Part shown: positions 10,566 to 51,978 of the stretch, piece by piece
How positions within the stretch are numbered: the first letter of the stretch is position 1
Layout of the letters: the number at the start of each line of letters is the position of its first letter
Assembly (NCBI GenBank): GCA_949825025.1
Contig: OX463782.1
Span: 36,419,951-36,483,950, forward strand
DNA from: Siphlonurus alternatus
Taxonomy: Eukaryota > Arthropoda > Insecta > Ephemeroptera > Siphlonuridae
Reading direction: 5' to 3'
Length of the DNA stretch: 64,000 nt
Notes under the pieces: generated by a model
What the model saw: only the letters and a program-made list of their open reading frames with translations
What the model was told of the DNA's origin: nothing
Databases searched by the model: none
Program-made: the position numbers and the translations under genes

Positions 10566-11356
10566 GTAGTGAATTTTGCAATATCAAAACTCGCAATACA
10601 AATCTCTTGTGACAAATTAAAGTAACTAAAAAATAACAAAGAATTTCTACAAAAATTGTAATGATTGCATACTTCTAAAACACAAGAAAAATCAACAAAT
10701 TATCATATTTTTGCTTACCTTATAATATAATCAGCTTGATGATCATATTCATTTATGGATATATAATTTGCTTATTCCTGGGGTACTTGAAGCACTTTTA
10801 ATTAGATATATTTCAGCACAGAAAGTTTTTGCAACCAGTTTGGTCAAATCACAGAAGCCGAATGAAGAATCCCAACGGTTTTTTTGAAAACAGGATGTTG
10901 TAGTTTGCAAAATTTTACCACGTATGGTAAGATTTTACAATTAAGTTATGTACTTTTTACAACGTTTAACGTGCTAGCGCCAACGTGCTGTGAACGTTGT
11001 AAATATCAGCTATTATAAATAGTAAATTTTTACCATTATTCGAGAGTAACAGTTTAAGACATTATAACATGCTAGCACCAACATGCGAACATTGTAGCTT
11101 TTAGCTACTACGTGTAAACTTTTACTAACATTTGATAGTAATATTTTATGACGTTATAATATGCTAGGGCTAACTTGCGAACATTGTAAATATCACTCAC
11201 GAAATGGTAAACTTTTACCAAGTATTTTTTACAATGCTAAGATTGTAAATTTTGCAAAGCCCGTAGTAAAAATTTACAAGATTTGCTGTACAATTTAACA
11301 AAAAGATTGTAAGTGTACTTCTTACCAAGTTTGCCTAGTAAAATTTTTTGTCCGTG

Positions 11357-11853
11357 TGGTCTAGAGGCTGCGGTTACACGAAGTCACCGTGTCTAAAGGT
11401 GCGGTTACATGTATTGTAACCAATCAATCCTGCTCTAGAGGTAGGTTAATTACATGTAACCAACTGATAGTAGATCCTGGATCAAATGAGCTACATTTAC
11501 ATGTAACCACATATGTTCTACATGGTTATATGTAATTTACTGATCCTAGTCTAGAGGTGCAGTTACATGCAACCAATTGATCCTGCTCTAGAGATGCGGC
11601 TTCATGTAATGAGCTAATCCTGGATCAAATGAGCTACATTTATATGATGTAACCACATAATATGTTCTAGGCCTGCGGTTACATGTAAACTACTCATCTA
11701 GTGGTGCAGTTACATGTAATTGACTGATTCTGGTTCAAATGAGCTGTCGTTACATGTAGACCCTAAAGGTCTACATGTAATAACTTCTGATTTTAGAGGT
11801 ATGGTCACATGTAATCGACTTATTACAATGATTGATTTTTTCTAGAGGTACGG

Positions 11854-11860
<7 letters not shown>
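11357..11860. repeat. Minisatellite, degenerate
   Basis: There are about ten diverged units built on CTAGAGGTGCGGTTACATGT and GATCCTGGATCAAATGAGC, with unit lengths of about 30 to 65 bp. The last unit (11841-11860) runs into the final exon of the channel gene and supplies its stop codon. Confidence 0.8.
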
Positions 11861-40512
<28,652 letters not shown>

Positions 40513-40674
40513 CAGCCGGCACCTGGAGGTCAAACAAGGTCACGGTCAAGTGGGGCCGTGGTCAAGTGGGACTTGGTTCCTCACGCATAGAGATGCTTCT
40601 GTAAAATGTAATTTTCCTATTATGGCATTGAAGTGGTGGTGGCATTAATTCATGATGTACTGTATATTAAAGCT

Positions 40675-40832
40675 GGTACTACACGATACAATTTTTCTAA
40701 TTAATGCATACAATTTTTCCTTTCAAGAAAACTCCAACTCCATCTGTTTATATGGAGATGAAATTTTCTTGCAAGGAAAAATTGTATGCAATAATTAGAA
40801 AAATTGTATCGTGTAATACCGGCGCGTTATCT
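40675..40832. repeat. MITE with TACTACACGATACAATT ends
   Basis: GCTGGTACTACACGATACAA and its inverse, inner arms CAAGAAAACTCCAACTCC. Almost a full palindrome. The older copy is 31603-31750. Confidence 0.85.
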
Positions 40833-41990
40833 CTCTGCCATGATCAATTTTCCTAATTAATATATGGCAATGCATGCATCCCGCATAGTACATTTTTTCC
40901 TTGCAACTAGATCGGATACATACTATACACCTTGATTGACTCATTGTACGATTTGTCCAAGCACCAAGAATTTTTTTGCCGTGCAATGCAGCAATAAAAT
41001 TAAAAACTTTATGTTATAATTATATTATGTCCTTTAATTAAATTTGCTGCAAAGTATAGACAAGTATAGACTTTTAGCCAATAAACGAGTGATGATAATA
41101 AATATTATATTTTCATCAGGTAAGAGACAATTTTTTACATCGTCTCTGCACCGAGCGCTCGTGACACATATCGGGAGAAGGTGCAATGACAATGTTATTT
41201 CGACCTCTTTACTGCAGCAAATGTTGATACACGCCACAGCTACATAGACTATTGAGCCGCGGTCACTCGCGTGTTATCTCACGTCAGATCGCGGCTTATC
41301 ACAACCCTGATAACGTTGAGCCAGTTAGACACAGGGAGCTTTATATGCAGCGTGACATTCGGGGAGGTGGAAGCAACAATGTTAGCACCATGCATTCAAC
41401 GTTTTATAACTCTATCTACAGCACTGGTGGATTAATTGTGGGCATTGCGGACCTAAATCTCTGATTTTCACTTTGTGATGAAGAAAATTAGTTATGATTA
41501 TCAATTGAAGAGTTTTAATTCGACAAATGTGAAACCGACTTTTGATAAGAGTATGCATGGGGGGTAGTGTGGATGGGGAACTAAGTAAGTCCCACCTAAT
41601 GGGTATTAGGGTAAAATCATTCTAATATATTTTCAAGAATGAGAAAAAGAAACACCTATTTCTGTTTATACCAATATTAATATTTTTTAAAAAATACTGA
41701 AAGATTGTTTCTCTATCTTTATTGGACATTTCTGTCAACAATCTATAACTGCAGAGAAGGAGATATATACCCCCTCCCCCCGCTAATCCTTAAATTTGAT
41801 ATTCTTCCACCGTCTGTTGCTCCTCAAGTACCAAACACGCTTTCTCCATTTCGGTTGGAGATAATACATTTCCTTATTCGACTGTAAATATTTTTGTCAC
41901 TAGCGAAATTATAGGAGGAGACACTTTGAAGATCTTTTTTGACAAGTTCGATAAATTAATAATATTGCTTTACTATCTCCACATGCATTC
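40833..41990. other. Upstream region of the channel gene
   Basis: Moderately AT-rich, with a diverged copy of the preceding MITE likely at 40840-40985. No 5' exon, promoter element or other gene could be identified here. Confidence 0.35.
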
Positions 41991-41996
41991 TGTTAG

Positions 41997-42170
41997 GGGC
42001 GGATCCAGTGCGTGGCTCTGGGTGGGTGGGTGGGGGGAGGGAATGCCCTATCCCGCAATGTTAAATTTCAGATGGGAGGGTGGGGTGACTGGTGGGGGAT
42101 GGTAACACCTTCAATGTATTTTGGGACCTTTTGGAGGGGGCGATCACCCCCATCGTCCCCCCCCCGGTTG
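41997..42170. repeat. hAT-type MITE, degraded copy
   Basis: GGGGCGGATCCAGTGCG starts a G-rich element that shares ATCCCGCAATGTTAAATTT and GGTAACACCTTCAATG (reverse) with 34806-34998. The right end is lost in a poly-C tract. Confidence 0.65.
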
Positions 42171-42511
42171 ATTATATAATTCAGTAAAAGTTTCATTCCT
42201 TCCATTTCTTTCCTGAATTATTTAAATAATATTTAAAAATCTGATGAATGTGATATCTACATCATGTATAATTATATATGTGTGAACTCAAGCTAGAAAT
42301 GTGAAAATTACCGTCCGTCAACTCTTTCCTCTTTCTACATCAGCGTCATAATTATACATACAATACGTTAGAAACGTAAATTGTGTCTGCAAACAATTCT
42401 CGTCATAAAACAAACAATAAACAGCTCTCTGACAATTATTTATGTCACGTGACGATTGCTTGCGGACACATTTACGTGGAAATTGATTAACCAACACCTT
42501 GGCTCTCTATA

Positions 42512-42578
42512 GAATAAAAATGTCCAATCCGTCCATGTTAAAGTATAGACGGATCGGACATTTTTATTCGAATGGAAA
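42512..42578. repeat. Hairpin
   Basis: AATAAAAATGTCCAATCCGTC and its near-inverse enclose 15 bases. No known function. Confidence 0.7.
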
Positions 42579-42784
42579 GTATTTATATAGTCAACTGCAA
42601 CTTAATTTGCACTTTCCAGAAGGATTCGCTGCAGCAATGCTAAACTATTATTAATTATAATGTAAAATTTCAGTTAATATGAAAAAGAGGGCGAGAAACC
42701 TTCATTTCCAGCTTTTCCCAGAGGGAAGATCAAATGAATCAACAGCAAGCAGAGATCATGCACATACAACATCATAAACTATAC

Positions 42785-42985
42785 TGGTTCCCCGCAGGCT
42801 TTCGACACCACTTTGGTCCATTGATAAAAAGTAGAGGTGTCCGTCTTAGCTGAGGTTTTCCACGGTTCCCTCAGTCTCACCTCAGCGAGTTCTAGGACGC
42901 GTAACAGGCCGTGTCCACCATCCTTTTTCTTTACCTAGTCCCTACCCATTACGCCTCGAGCTCCAATTAAGCTCATATGTATCCT
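42785..42985 (+). mobile_element. 5S-derived SINE B, 5'-truncated
   Basis: CCACTTTGGTCCATTGATAA, the core GAGGTTTTCCACGGTTCCC and CGCCTCGAGCTCC match 61433-61805. The 5S head is missing. Confidence 0.8.
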
Positions 42986-43544
42986 TGTAAAAATACATTT
43001 TCATTCTTGTTTTGCAACCGCATAAGGAAGAGAAAATAAAATCAAAATATGAAGTAATTTAATCCGGAGCACAGATCTGAGTGACGCAGAAAGGACTTTT
43101 TTGCTCCTTTACTTTTGATTTATCCTCATCACTATTTTTCTAGAGACACAAATTGCATTCTTTCACTTCCAATCTCTCACGCGCAGAAGAAAATAAATGT
43201 CAAGCTCTTCTTGAGCGACTAGGACGTTTATTTTTTACAGAGACTGTACATTCCCTAACCCTCTGCTTTGTATTGAATTACGTTATTTATTATCAAGCTT
43301 TCAGTGGAGAAAAATGTGAAGAGCAGGGTTAATAAACTGCACACAGAATTCAGCTCTTTAAAAATATGGCAAAAAAATGTACGTTAAATTTTGTATCATC
43401 TGCATGTAGTATTACCATTATTACCCATCAGAAAGATTTGCTAAGTTAATATTATATTTTGGTCATAATTATCATGAAGGCTGTCGAGTGCTCTCTATAA
43501 ACTTGAATTACAAAAAGGCGAAGTATAATATAGTGCAATGCAGG

Positions 43545-43660
43545 CGTGGATTCAGAAAAAAAAAATCGGGGGGGGGGGGGGGGAGGTGGGGAGAAGGTGG
43601 GGGGGGGGCAATGAGCTGCCTCCATGAAGCCAATGTTTAAAAAAAATTGGAGTGAGGGAA
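43545..43660. repeat. hAT-type MITE, fragment
   Basis: CAGGCGTGGATTCAG, a long poly-G tract and GCTGCCTCCATGAAGCCAAT are shared with 510-700 and 58288-58492. The right end was not found. Confidence 0.6.
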
Positions 43661-44175
43661 ATTCGTAAGCAAAATTTAGCTTTTCGTATTTTTCCCGATT
43701 AATCTCCTTATAATCTGTAATATTGCGATTTTTATGTAAAATAATATCAGCTATATACACTTTGGTTGTATAATATATATATTTAAGCGTATAAAATCAC
43801 ACTATAAAACAAAAAATAAAGTAAAAAAATATTTTACTATACCTATATATAAATATTATAGTATATTCTAGTACCCCGTAATTTTTCTGTTTAATTGTTA
43901 TCTAGAATTTTAATAAGTACATGTCGGCGTGTAATTTAACCAGGTTTGAAAAAAAGTTGACTTACATAAAAGAATCAATAATGAGTAATACGTAGAAAAA
44001 ATTAAATGGGGTATTAAACTTTGTAATTGCATGGAAAAGTAAACTGAGCTATAAAAGAGAAATAAAAAGTTGCTGCGGCAGGTTACAAAACGTGTGTTTT
44101 AAAATGCCAGCGAGCACGCGATGCTATTACATCGATATGCGCACCTGAAGTCTGGAAAATATTTATTAATTTTTT
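43661..44175. other. AT-rich intergenic stretch
   Basis: Nothing recognised. Confidence 0.3.
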
Positions 44176-44179
44176 TAGC

Positions 44180-44545
44180 TTTGTAACTGAACCCTCTACT
44201 AGTAGTAGTATAGGGTAGTGGCCACAACTAAGTGACTGAATTGAATTTAACCTCCCGGCTCTTCGTAGACTCTACTTTTGTTGGTCCCTTCCAAACTGGG
44301 GCGGCCGTGTCCTTAATCAATCCCGAGCATTCGCCTGGTTGTAACTGAGGAAACCATGGAAACCTCAGTCAGGATGGTCAGCAATTAATGAAGGATGCCA
44401 TCAATCACCTCCCGGATGCATGAGTGGGTGTTCTTTAGCAACCGCCACTTGTGAAAAGTTTGGCGGTGCATGCCATGGCTGGGATCAAACTCACAACCAT
44501 CCGATTACGAATCATACCACTGCGTCAAGTGCCCGGTAAAATATT
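44180..44545 (-). mobile_element. tRNA-headed SINE C
   Basis: Full-length copy closely matching 35085-35425: body TTCTTTAGCAACCGCC, core AAACCATGGAAACCTCAG, head with the B-box (reverse of GGGATCAAACTCACAACC) and A-box. Confidence 0.85.
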
Positions 44546-44599
44546 TATGGTGAAAAATAATGTTTGTTACAGAAATGTGATCACAGCTTCGTAATTTTT

Positions 44600-44710
44600 A
44601 CTTACACTCTCTTGGCAGGCGGACCGAATGTCCTGGATATATCGCCCATTATCTGGACCAAGGGCAAACGGAGGCTGAATGGCGAGACTTGAACTGAGAC
44701 CTCGGGGAGA
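44600..44710. other. Possible tRNA-like SINE piece
   Basis: The reverse strand reads GGTCTCAGTTCAAGTCTCGCC, resembling a B-box. The adjacent sequence does not match the other SINEs. Very tentative. Confidence 0.25.
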
Positions 44711-44737
44711 GCTGCTAGCTATGATCCGAGTTGAAAT

Positions 44738-44975
44738 AAATTTCATCTTTTATTCGCTATTACGTTTTCTCCTTGTCTAGTTTTCATTTTAGAGCGAAAA
44801 ACACGAGATTTCGTATTTTTTCGTCTTCTTGAGTATAAAATGTTATAAATATTGTCTTCATTTCATCCTCACTTTTAGCGAGGAGGAAATAAGAAGATGT
44901 GTTTTAGAGGTAAAAAGATTAAATAGATTTAAACGTGTAAAGGATAAGTTGAAGACGTAATTTTTCAACTAGGGG
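44738..44975 (+). repeat. Interspersed repeat Z, copy
   Basis: AATAAATTTCATCTTTTATTC through GACGTAATTTTTCAACTAGG, slightly shortened in the middle. Confidence 0.8.
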
Positions 44976-45044
44976 ATATCTAATAGATATAGCTATAATG
45001 CCTTCTTGTCATTCGTATACAAAAAATGTGTATTTTTCCTGAAC

Positions 45045-45275
45045 CTTGTTATCCTAGCTTAGTTGTGACTGGGGAATCCATGGAAACCTAAGTCAGAAAG
45101 GTCGGTAATTGAAGGATGATCCTAACAACCACCTTCCAACTGCAAACTGCACTAGACTCATGAGTGTTCTTTAGCAACCGCCTATCGACAAAATCCATGC
45201 CAACAGTGCCTGGAATCGAACTCAAGACCATTCGATTACTCAAGCTTAAAAGTCAGATAAGCACAGAGCCAAGTT
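45045..45275 (-). mobile_element. tRNA-headed SINE C, diverged copy
   Basis: TTAGTTGTGACTGGGGAATCC, TGTTCTTTAGCAACCGCC and GGAATCGAACTCAAGACC keep the body and B-box of family C. Confidence 0.75.
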
Positions 45276-45299
45276 CCCGTACGATCATAACATTTAATT

Positions 45300-45970
<671 letters not shown>

Positions 45971-46033
45971 CGCAACTGATAGCCAGGGCTGGGTCACCTG
46001 TAATTAAAATTGTCTCCATTTTGATGGAACAAT

Positions 46034-46146
46034 CACTAAGTTCATATGACGGTGTTTAATGGATCCGTTGACGAAGCCTTATAGGAATAATAATTATTAT
46101 CCGTCGTCAACGATTAAGTATTAAACACCTTAATGTAAACGTATTA
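46034..46146. repeat. MITE with GTTCATATGACGGTG ends
   Basis: Third copy of the 10446/13595 family: TATGACGGTGTTTAAT...ATCCGTCGTCAACGATTAAG...TTAAACACC. Confidence 0.75.
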
Positions 46147-46436
46147 TAGTTATATGTATCATTAAAATAGTAAGCTAAATAATATTTTTATTAGAGCTAT
46201 AATTTATATAGCTTTCATATCATGCACTCGTAAAACGCCTTTTAACAACAATATAAATTATATTAGTCATATATTAAATCAGATTTGAGTAATTTTTACA
46301 TTATTATTTAACATTAGTGGGACAACCTCTCTCTCTCTCTCTCTCTCTGGTCCGTCAGACCTAAAAGTTCATGATGACGTCACTCATTTTCTCACGCCAA
46401 CTGATGGCTGGAGGTCACTGGACATAGCATGACACC

Positions 46437-46775
46437 TTGGCACCAAAACAAAGTCACGTGTTCATCCCACCACGTGACACCAAAAGAAAGTCACGTGACC
46501 ATCTCACCACGTGGCACCAAAACAAAGTCACGTGACCTTCTCACCACGTGACACATGTTACGTGTTCATCTCACCACGTGGTACCAAAAGAAAGTCACGT
46601 GACCATCTTACCACTTGACACAGGTCAGGTGACCATCTCCGATCGTCACGTGATCCCAAACCAAAGTCACGTAACCTTCTCACCACGTGGCACCAAAACA
46701 AATAAGTCACGTGACCATCTCACCACGTGGCACAAAAAAAAAGTCACGTGACCATCTCACCACGTGGCACAATGC
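46437..46775. repeat. 37-bp minisatellite full of CACGTG
   Basis: About nine units of TCACGTGACCATCTCACC plus ACGTGGCACCAAAACAAAG. Around 14 exact CACGTG palindromes in 340 bp, two per intact unit. A (CT)n run precedes it at 46328-46347. CACGTG is the E-box bound by bHLH proteins such as USF, Max and Clock/Cycle. Confidence 0.92.
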
Positions 46776-46947
46776 ACTCGGAGTGCGTCAAGATGCTGGA
46801 GCGCGAGAATATATTTATACCGGCTAATGGCCCACCTCGGAATAGCATGGACCGTTTGGATGATTTAGAGAGAAGAGAAGCTCGAGGATTGGAGGAGGAC
46901 AATTTTAAACCAAGTTCATTGGAGCTTTATAGACTGTCTGAATAACA
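46771..46947 (+). CDS. Unidentified small open frame
   Basis: A 58-codon ATG frame (MHSECVKMLERENIFIPANG, DRLDDLERREARGLEED, SSLELYRLSE) directly follows the minisatellite, and the frame continues back into the repeat. The composition looks protein-like and the end ELYRLSE faintly recalls the start of Harbinger-type transposases. No splice sites, promoter or family match are evident. It could be a relic of a transposase or a chance frame. Confidence 0.3.
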
Positions 46948-47039
46948 AATATGATCAAAATGAGGCTCAAATGTTAAGAAATATTAAATGGACGTTACCC
47001 TTGCTTTGTTTATTTTATATCTGTTTACAGCTCAAAATT

Positions 47040-47135
47040 GCGCTCATCTGACTTAGTAGACAGCTCATTATTGCAACGAAATCATGGTATAGCTCAGATA
47101 GCTCATTATTCCGGACGATGGACGATATATGCATT
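47040..47135. repeat. MITE fragment
   Basis: GACAGCTCATTATTGCAACG and AGATAGCTCATTATTCCGGACGA match one arm of 27645-27860. Confidence 0.65.
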
Positions 47136-47318
47136 GTCCATGAAAGCTGTTCCCCGGCGAGACAATTTTCTCCATAAGCCGGCTTCATGTTATAAAATTT
47201 GAATTTTTTATCGGTAACTATTTATAAAGCAATCAATTTGAAAACATCTCTTACACCCCATTTAGGGATCTTCGAATACTGAATCACGAACTCATTTTTC
47301 CCTAAAAAATTTCTTTAA

Positions 47319-47707
47319 GGTAGAGATAACGCCGAACAGCTGATCGACGTAATGCCCGTTGATTAACATGTAAACCTTAGCAAATTGACAAAAATTCTGA
47401 AATTTTTTTGAGAGGCAGATATTAGTGCCTAAAAGCCATAGAAAAAATTTCAAAACGATTTAACGAGCCGATTTTTTTTAATTAATTTTTTTAATTTTCA
47501 TCATAGGGCTTTCCCATGCATGGAGAGCCAAACTAAAAAATTAATTTAAAAAAATCGGCTCGATAAATGTTTTTGAAACTTTTGCTATGGCTTTTAGGCA
47601 CTAATATCTGCCTCTCAAAAAAATTTCAGAATTTTTGTCAATTTGCTAAGGTTTACATGTTAATCAAAGGGGATTACGTCGAACAGCTGTTCGACGTTAT
47701 CTCTACC
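47319..47707. mobile_element. TTAA-flanked foldback MITE, copy 2
   Basis: TTAA at 47315-47318 and 47708-47711. The same ends and long arms as 12750-13141, with about 95 percent similarity by eye. Recent spread is likely. Confidence 0.92.
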
Positions 47708-47711
47708 TTAA

Positions 47712-48980
47712 TACAAAAAAAAATAAATTTCGAGTTTCTTTTTACATATTATACATGATGTATATAATATAAGGTTTAGATAGGACGGTGGGAACACCGC
47801 AAAATCAGCTGACTTGAAACCTCCCCATTTGAACCTTTTTTGGCTGACTTGGTGAATTTTTTATCTGTATATTATACTAATTAATATACCAAAACTGCAA
47901 AAATGCATAACTCTCTTTCTCTTTGAGCTACATACTACAGTTCCAGCATTTGAGGCCGGGGTAAAGTTCATACTGCATATCATGTAAGGCGCTTGTCAGG
48001 GAGACAACAATAGACGGAGAATTGAGCACCAGTAAATAGAAATCTTCAGAACAAAATCGGGCGTGAGGCATCGAACCTTTGAGTGAAATTTGTCCGTGAA
48101 ATGATGGATATGCAGCATTAACCTGGATCGATCGAAAACAAATTATTTCTTGTTTATAAATATCTTGGTATATTATAGCGAGAAATTGTGTTTCCGTAGA
48201 TTGTGTAACTTCGCTTCGATTAATTGGTGTTAGCAAGTTTCCCGACCTCGTTACGACAATTTCCTACAGCTGTCTTAAAGTATAAGTCTTTTCATCGAGA
48301 GCACCCATTAATCTAATAAGTAAAAATGTTAACACACTGCGAGACATTATAGATAACTCGTCTCTAAATAAGTTTCAAGTCAGCTGGAGTATAATTTTGA
48401 AGTAAAAACGACAAAATGATGCAAGACTTTCAAAAAAAAAAAAAAGCTTGATTCACAATCCGAGTAATCTTAAATGATATCTTTTGAGAAAAATTAAATG
48501 GTGGAAATTCACATTATATATTCTATAAATACGTTTTTATCCCGGGATAAATCCAATATTATACATATATACCATGATAATTAAACCAAGATAAATATGT
48601 GAGCTAAATTGTTGCTAATATTGCTTCCCGTTGTTTAATATACTCGAATGAACCTGCATGAGATAAAAAAGTAGGATAATGTGATTAAGTGGCGTTAAAT
48701 GCTTTGCGATGCCTCAACAATTTTAACATGATCACTTATGGAGATTTAACATGGTGACTTATGGAGAACGGAAAGTCTCGATTGTTGACCGGACACCCGA
48801 CACTACCGCCAAGAAGTCTTGTGCCACGGTGCTCTCTGAGAAATAATATCTTCGAGTGACAAGGACATCAAAGAGCACTACGACTCATCACACGTCACAT
48901 ACCTCAGTGACAAGAGTAATGAATGACTCCAGGTGGACATAAATAGATCGTTTGGAACTAAATGTTATAGCGAGGAAAGT
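47712..48980. other. Intergenic sequence without a recognised element
   Basis: No gene-like frame or repeat family was recognised. A minus-strand frame at 47928-48236 has no family features. Confidence 0.3.
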
Positions 48981-48983
48981 CAC

Positions 48984-49425
48984 CCTAGTTGAAAAATTAC
49001 GTCTTCAACCTGTTCTAACACGTATAAGCTAATCTTATTACGTCTTTTTACATTAAAAACACATCTGATTTTTCTTCACTCAAAATGAGGATGAAATGAA
49101 GACAAATTTTCAAACATTTTATACTGTATAAGAGGAAAAAAACGTAATCTCGTCTCCCGAGTCGTTGAAATAAATTTCATCTTTTATTCGCCATTATATA
49201 TAAGCTCTCGTCTAATTTCCTCCTAACTTGCACAATTTTAGAGGGAAAAAAAACGAGATTACATCTTCTTTCCTCTTATTGAGCAAAAAGTATTACAAAA
49301 TAATATTGTCTCCATTTCATCCTCACTTTCAGTGAAGAGGAAATAAGATGTGTTTTAGGTGTAAAAAGATTGGGTTTAGACGTGTAAAGGATGAGTAAAA
49401 AGTAATTTTTCAAACAGGGCTTTTT
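48984..49425. repeat. Two repeat Z copies, head to head
   Basis: A reversed copy (48984-49165) and a forward copy (49166-49425) join at TCGTCTCCCGAGTCGTTG. A short reversed piece follows to about 49490. Confidence 0.75.
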
Positions 49426-49489
49426 TCCTCTAAAATAGTGCAAAATAGGAGTAAAAAAGACCAGGAAATAGCTTAAAAGTGAATAAATG

Positions 49490-50940
49490 ATGAAAATTTT
49501 TGCAATTTGGAATAATTTACTTTTTTATTTTTTGTGTAAAATTAATATGGAGGTATGCAGACCTCGAGTTACGTGTACTTTTTGTAAAGTTGCCTCCAAA
49601 ATTGTAACTCAAATTGACTTGACCCCACACCGTTCGTGCAGGATCTCACCAGATTTTTATCACTTTTACCGCACGATATTAAAGGTTAAAAAAGCCTTCA
49701 TTTTGAGGGTGGAAAAGTATAACGAAAAATAGATAATAAATAATTCTAGGTCCTCTAGTCGCAATGCAGTAAAAATGCTTCCAGGTATTTGCAATATTTT
49801 TATTTTTCTAAAGTTAAAATTTGGGAGCACACGAAAATTCATGTCATCAAATTGCTTTATTTTAATTTTACAAAAAAATTTACACTTAAACGGGGAAATT
49901 TGATATAATGCTCGTGATTGGTAAAATGTAATATATGAAAATTGAATTTTAAAAATTTACGTATACTTTCTTATTAATTGCATAATAAATTTTTAATATC
50001 TCAGCGATGATGTGATTAATATAACATCGATTATTCATAACAATGGGAGTTTTGATACAATAATTAATTTTATGTTCAATGAATATATCATGTTAATAAA
50101 ACAAACAAATAAGACACTGTACCGATATACTGCAAACATAATTAACTTTCCTAACTTAACAAGCGGTACAAGTATGTTATAATTTATAATATTGCCTGTG
50201 GGGGATGATCGCTTGCTAGTAATTAAGTAGTTTTGAGTCAGTCTGGTTTGAAAACCACTGGCCATGTTATTTAAATTATAGCCATTGTAAGTACATTGGC
50301 CTGCTGGTATATGTTAAAAAAATAACAGTTCTTGAACTTTTTGTTATAAATAAATGAGTTAGCAATGCGCAACTTTCATTGATTTTACTAACTTTTCTAC
50401 GTCGGTACACAATTTCTTTTACTGAGGACAATTTTAATTATTTAAGCATTAGAACTGTTATAATATTCTATTCCTTAAGTAAAGATGGTAAAATTACCTA
50501 CACTAGCTGATGCAGTGACTTGTTCCAATAATATTTTCAATATTATTTTTGTGCATGAGCCAATTTGCATAAGAAAATGAACAGTATGGAGTTTGGGGGA
50601 AAAAAAAAGCACTGAAAATAAATCGAAAAGAAAGAAAGGAGGAAATACTAAATTGTTGATATAACTATAACTCACATAAAATCATAGACAATTATCTTCA
50701 CAATTGATAATTGGTATTATATTAAAATTAGCTCATTATGTAATATGTATCCATGAATCGTATCCATTTCTATAATCGTTTTTAATACTAAATTTTTTTC
50801 GTTTCTCCGTACTGTCTCTATATCCCCTCCCCCCGACTATTAGTAACGCGATCACTACAAAAGATTATTCAAGTCCATCACAGCTAATGTTAATCATTGG
50901 TGAGCGGGAAATATCGGCATGTCAGCTCCTCGAGTGACGT
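49490..50940. other. AT-rich intergenic stretch
   Basis: Nothing recognised. Confidence 0.3.
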
Positions 50941-50952
50941 GTGGCTTAAATT

Positions 50953-51978
50953 TAGGGCTGTAAATTTTAACCGGTTGATTAACCGTCCGGTTAAAACCCC
51001 ACGGTTAATCGTTTTCATAAAACACTTTTACTCGAGGTTACGGTTAATTTAACCATTTAACCGAACTTCGATTAAAATTGAAAATTAACCGATAGTCAAT
51101 TTTATCCGTTTCTATCCGTGTCATAATTTTAAGCACTTTAAACCGTGGTTAATTCTTTTTATTAATTTTTAAAAGTGCAAAAAAAAAATAATTGACACGT
51201 GCACTGTGAGTAAATTTTCACAGTTAGGTTAAAATATAATTGCACTGATGGCACTGATTGCTAATAAAGCACGTACAATTTGTTTAAATTTTTAATAAGT
51301 TAATTCAGTCTGTTTGCAGAAAATAATTGATAATGGGCGCGATTCACGGAGCAGTTAGCCAGGTTTCTAACCACGTTTAGCTTAACCACGTTTAACTAGG
51401 GTTGTTTAACACGTAAAAAGGTATAGTTAAACGTGGTTAAGGTAAACGTGGTTAGAAACCTGGTTAACTGCTTCGTGAATCGCACCCAATAACTATTTCG
51501 GCATGAATGTATTTTTCTTTTTGTACCTTTTAAAATAATTAAATTAGGTGAACGTTTTTGCATACCGTATCAGATTAAACTGTTAGAAATTAACTTTTAA
51601 AAACTCTTTTATATCCATATTTTCTTTTTTATTATTATAATATTGAACCTTTAAGGAAAAAGGATATTCAATATGTTCGGTTATATGTATGCAATAGAAT
51701 TGGTATTTGTATTAAATCTAACTTAATTTAACTTGATAATTGTCAATAAATAATCGATGGCGCAGGGTTAACCGTTTCGGTTAAATTAACCGATCAAATA
51801 AATTCAAATAACTAACCGATCAAATAAAATTAACCGATAACGATTAGACGTTTTTTTTTAATCGATCAATCATTTTCAGAAATCTGGGCGGTTTTTAATC
51901 GAACTTCGGTTTGATTAAAAACCAGTTAAAAGTTGACGGTCACCGGTTATACGTTTTTCTCGGTTATTTACAGCCCTA
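50953..51978. mobile_element. hAT non-autonomous element with perfect 8-bp duplication
   Basis: The inverted ends TAGGGCTGTAAAT and ATTTACAGCCCTA lie between identical CTTAAATT copies (50945-50952, 51979-51986). The subterminal 200 bp on both sides is full of AACCGGTTAA-like motifs in both orientations, typical of hAT transposase binding regions. There is no transposase frame. A second element is nested at 51336-51487. Confidence 0.93.
51336..51487. mobile_element. Nested palindromic MITE, 3-bp duplication
   Basis: The ends GGGCGCGATTCACGGAGCAG and the inverse of GGGTGCGATTCACGAAGCAG, with arms holding TTTCTAACCACGTTTA. Flanked by AAT on both sides. GGG-ends plus a 3-bp duplication suggest a Harbinger-type element. 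Confidence 0.8.

Larger units (their letters stand above)
9122..11356. mobile_element. Non-autonomous transposon, CAC...GTG ends, 2-bp duplication
   Basis: The inverted ends CACGGACAAAAAATTT (9122) and AAATTTTTTGTCCGTG (to 11356) are flanked by TG on both sides, fitting a 2-bp target duplication. About 350 bp at each end is packed with short repeats of the type GTAAAATTTTAC in both orientations. The interior holds a foldback (9463-9667), a second MITE (10446-10565) and a GC-rich exon-like block (10060-10312). The architecture resembles CACTA/EnSpm, but no transposase is present. It split a minisatellite. Confidence 0.75.

Noticed and set aside
46437..46775. CRISPR-like array
   Set aside because: The spacers are as conserved as the repeats and the context is an insect nuclear genome, so it is a minisatellite.
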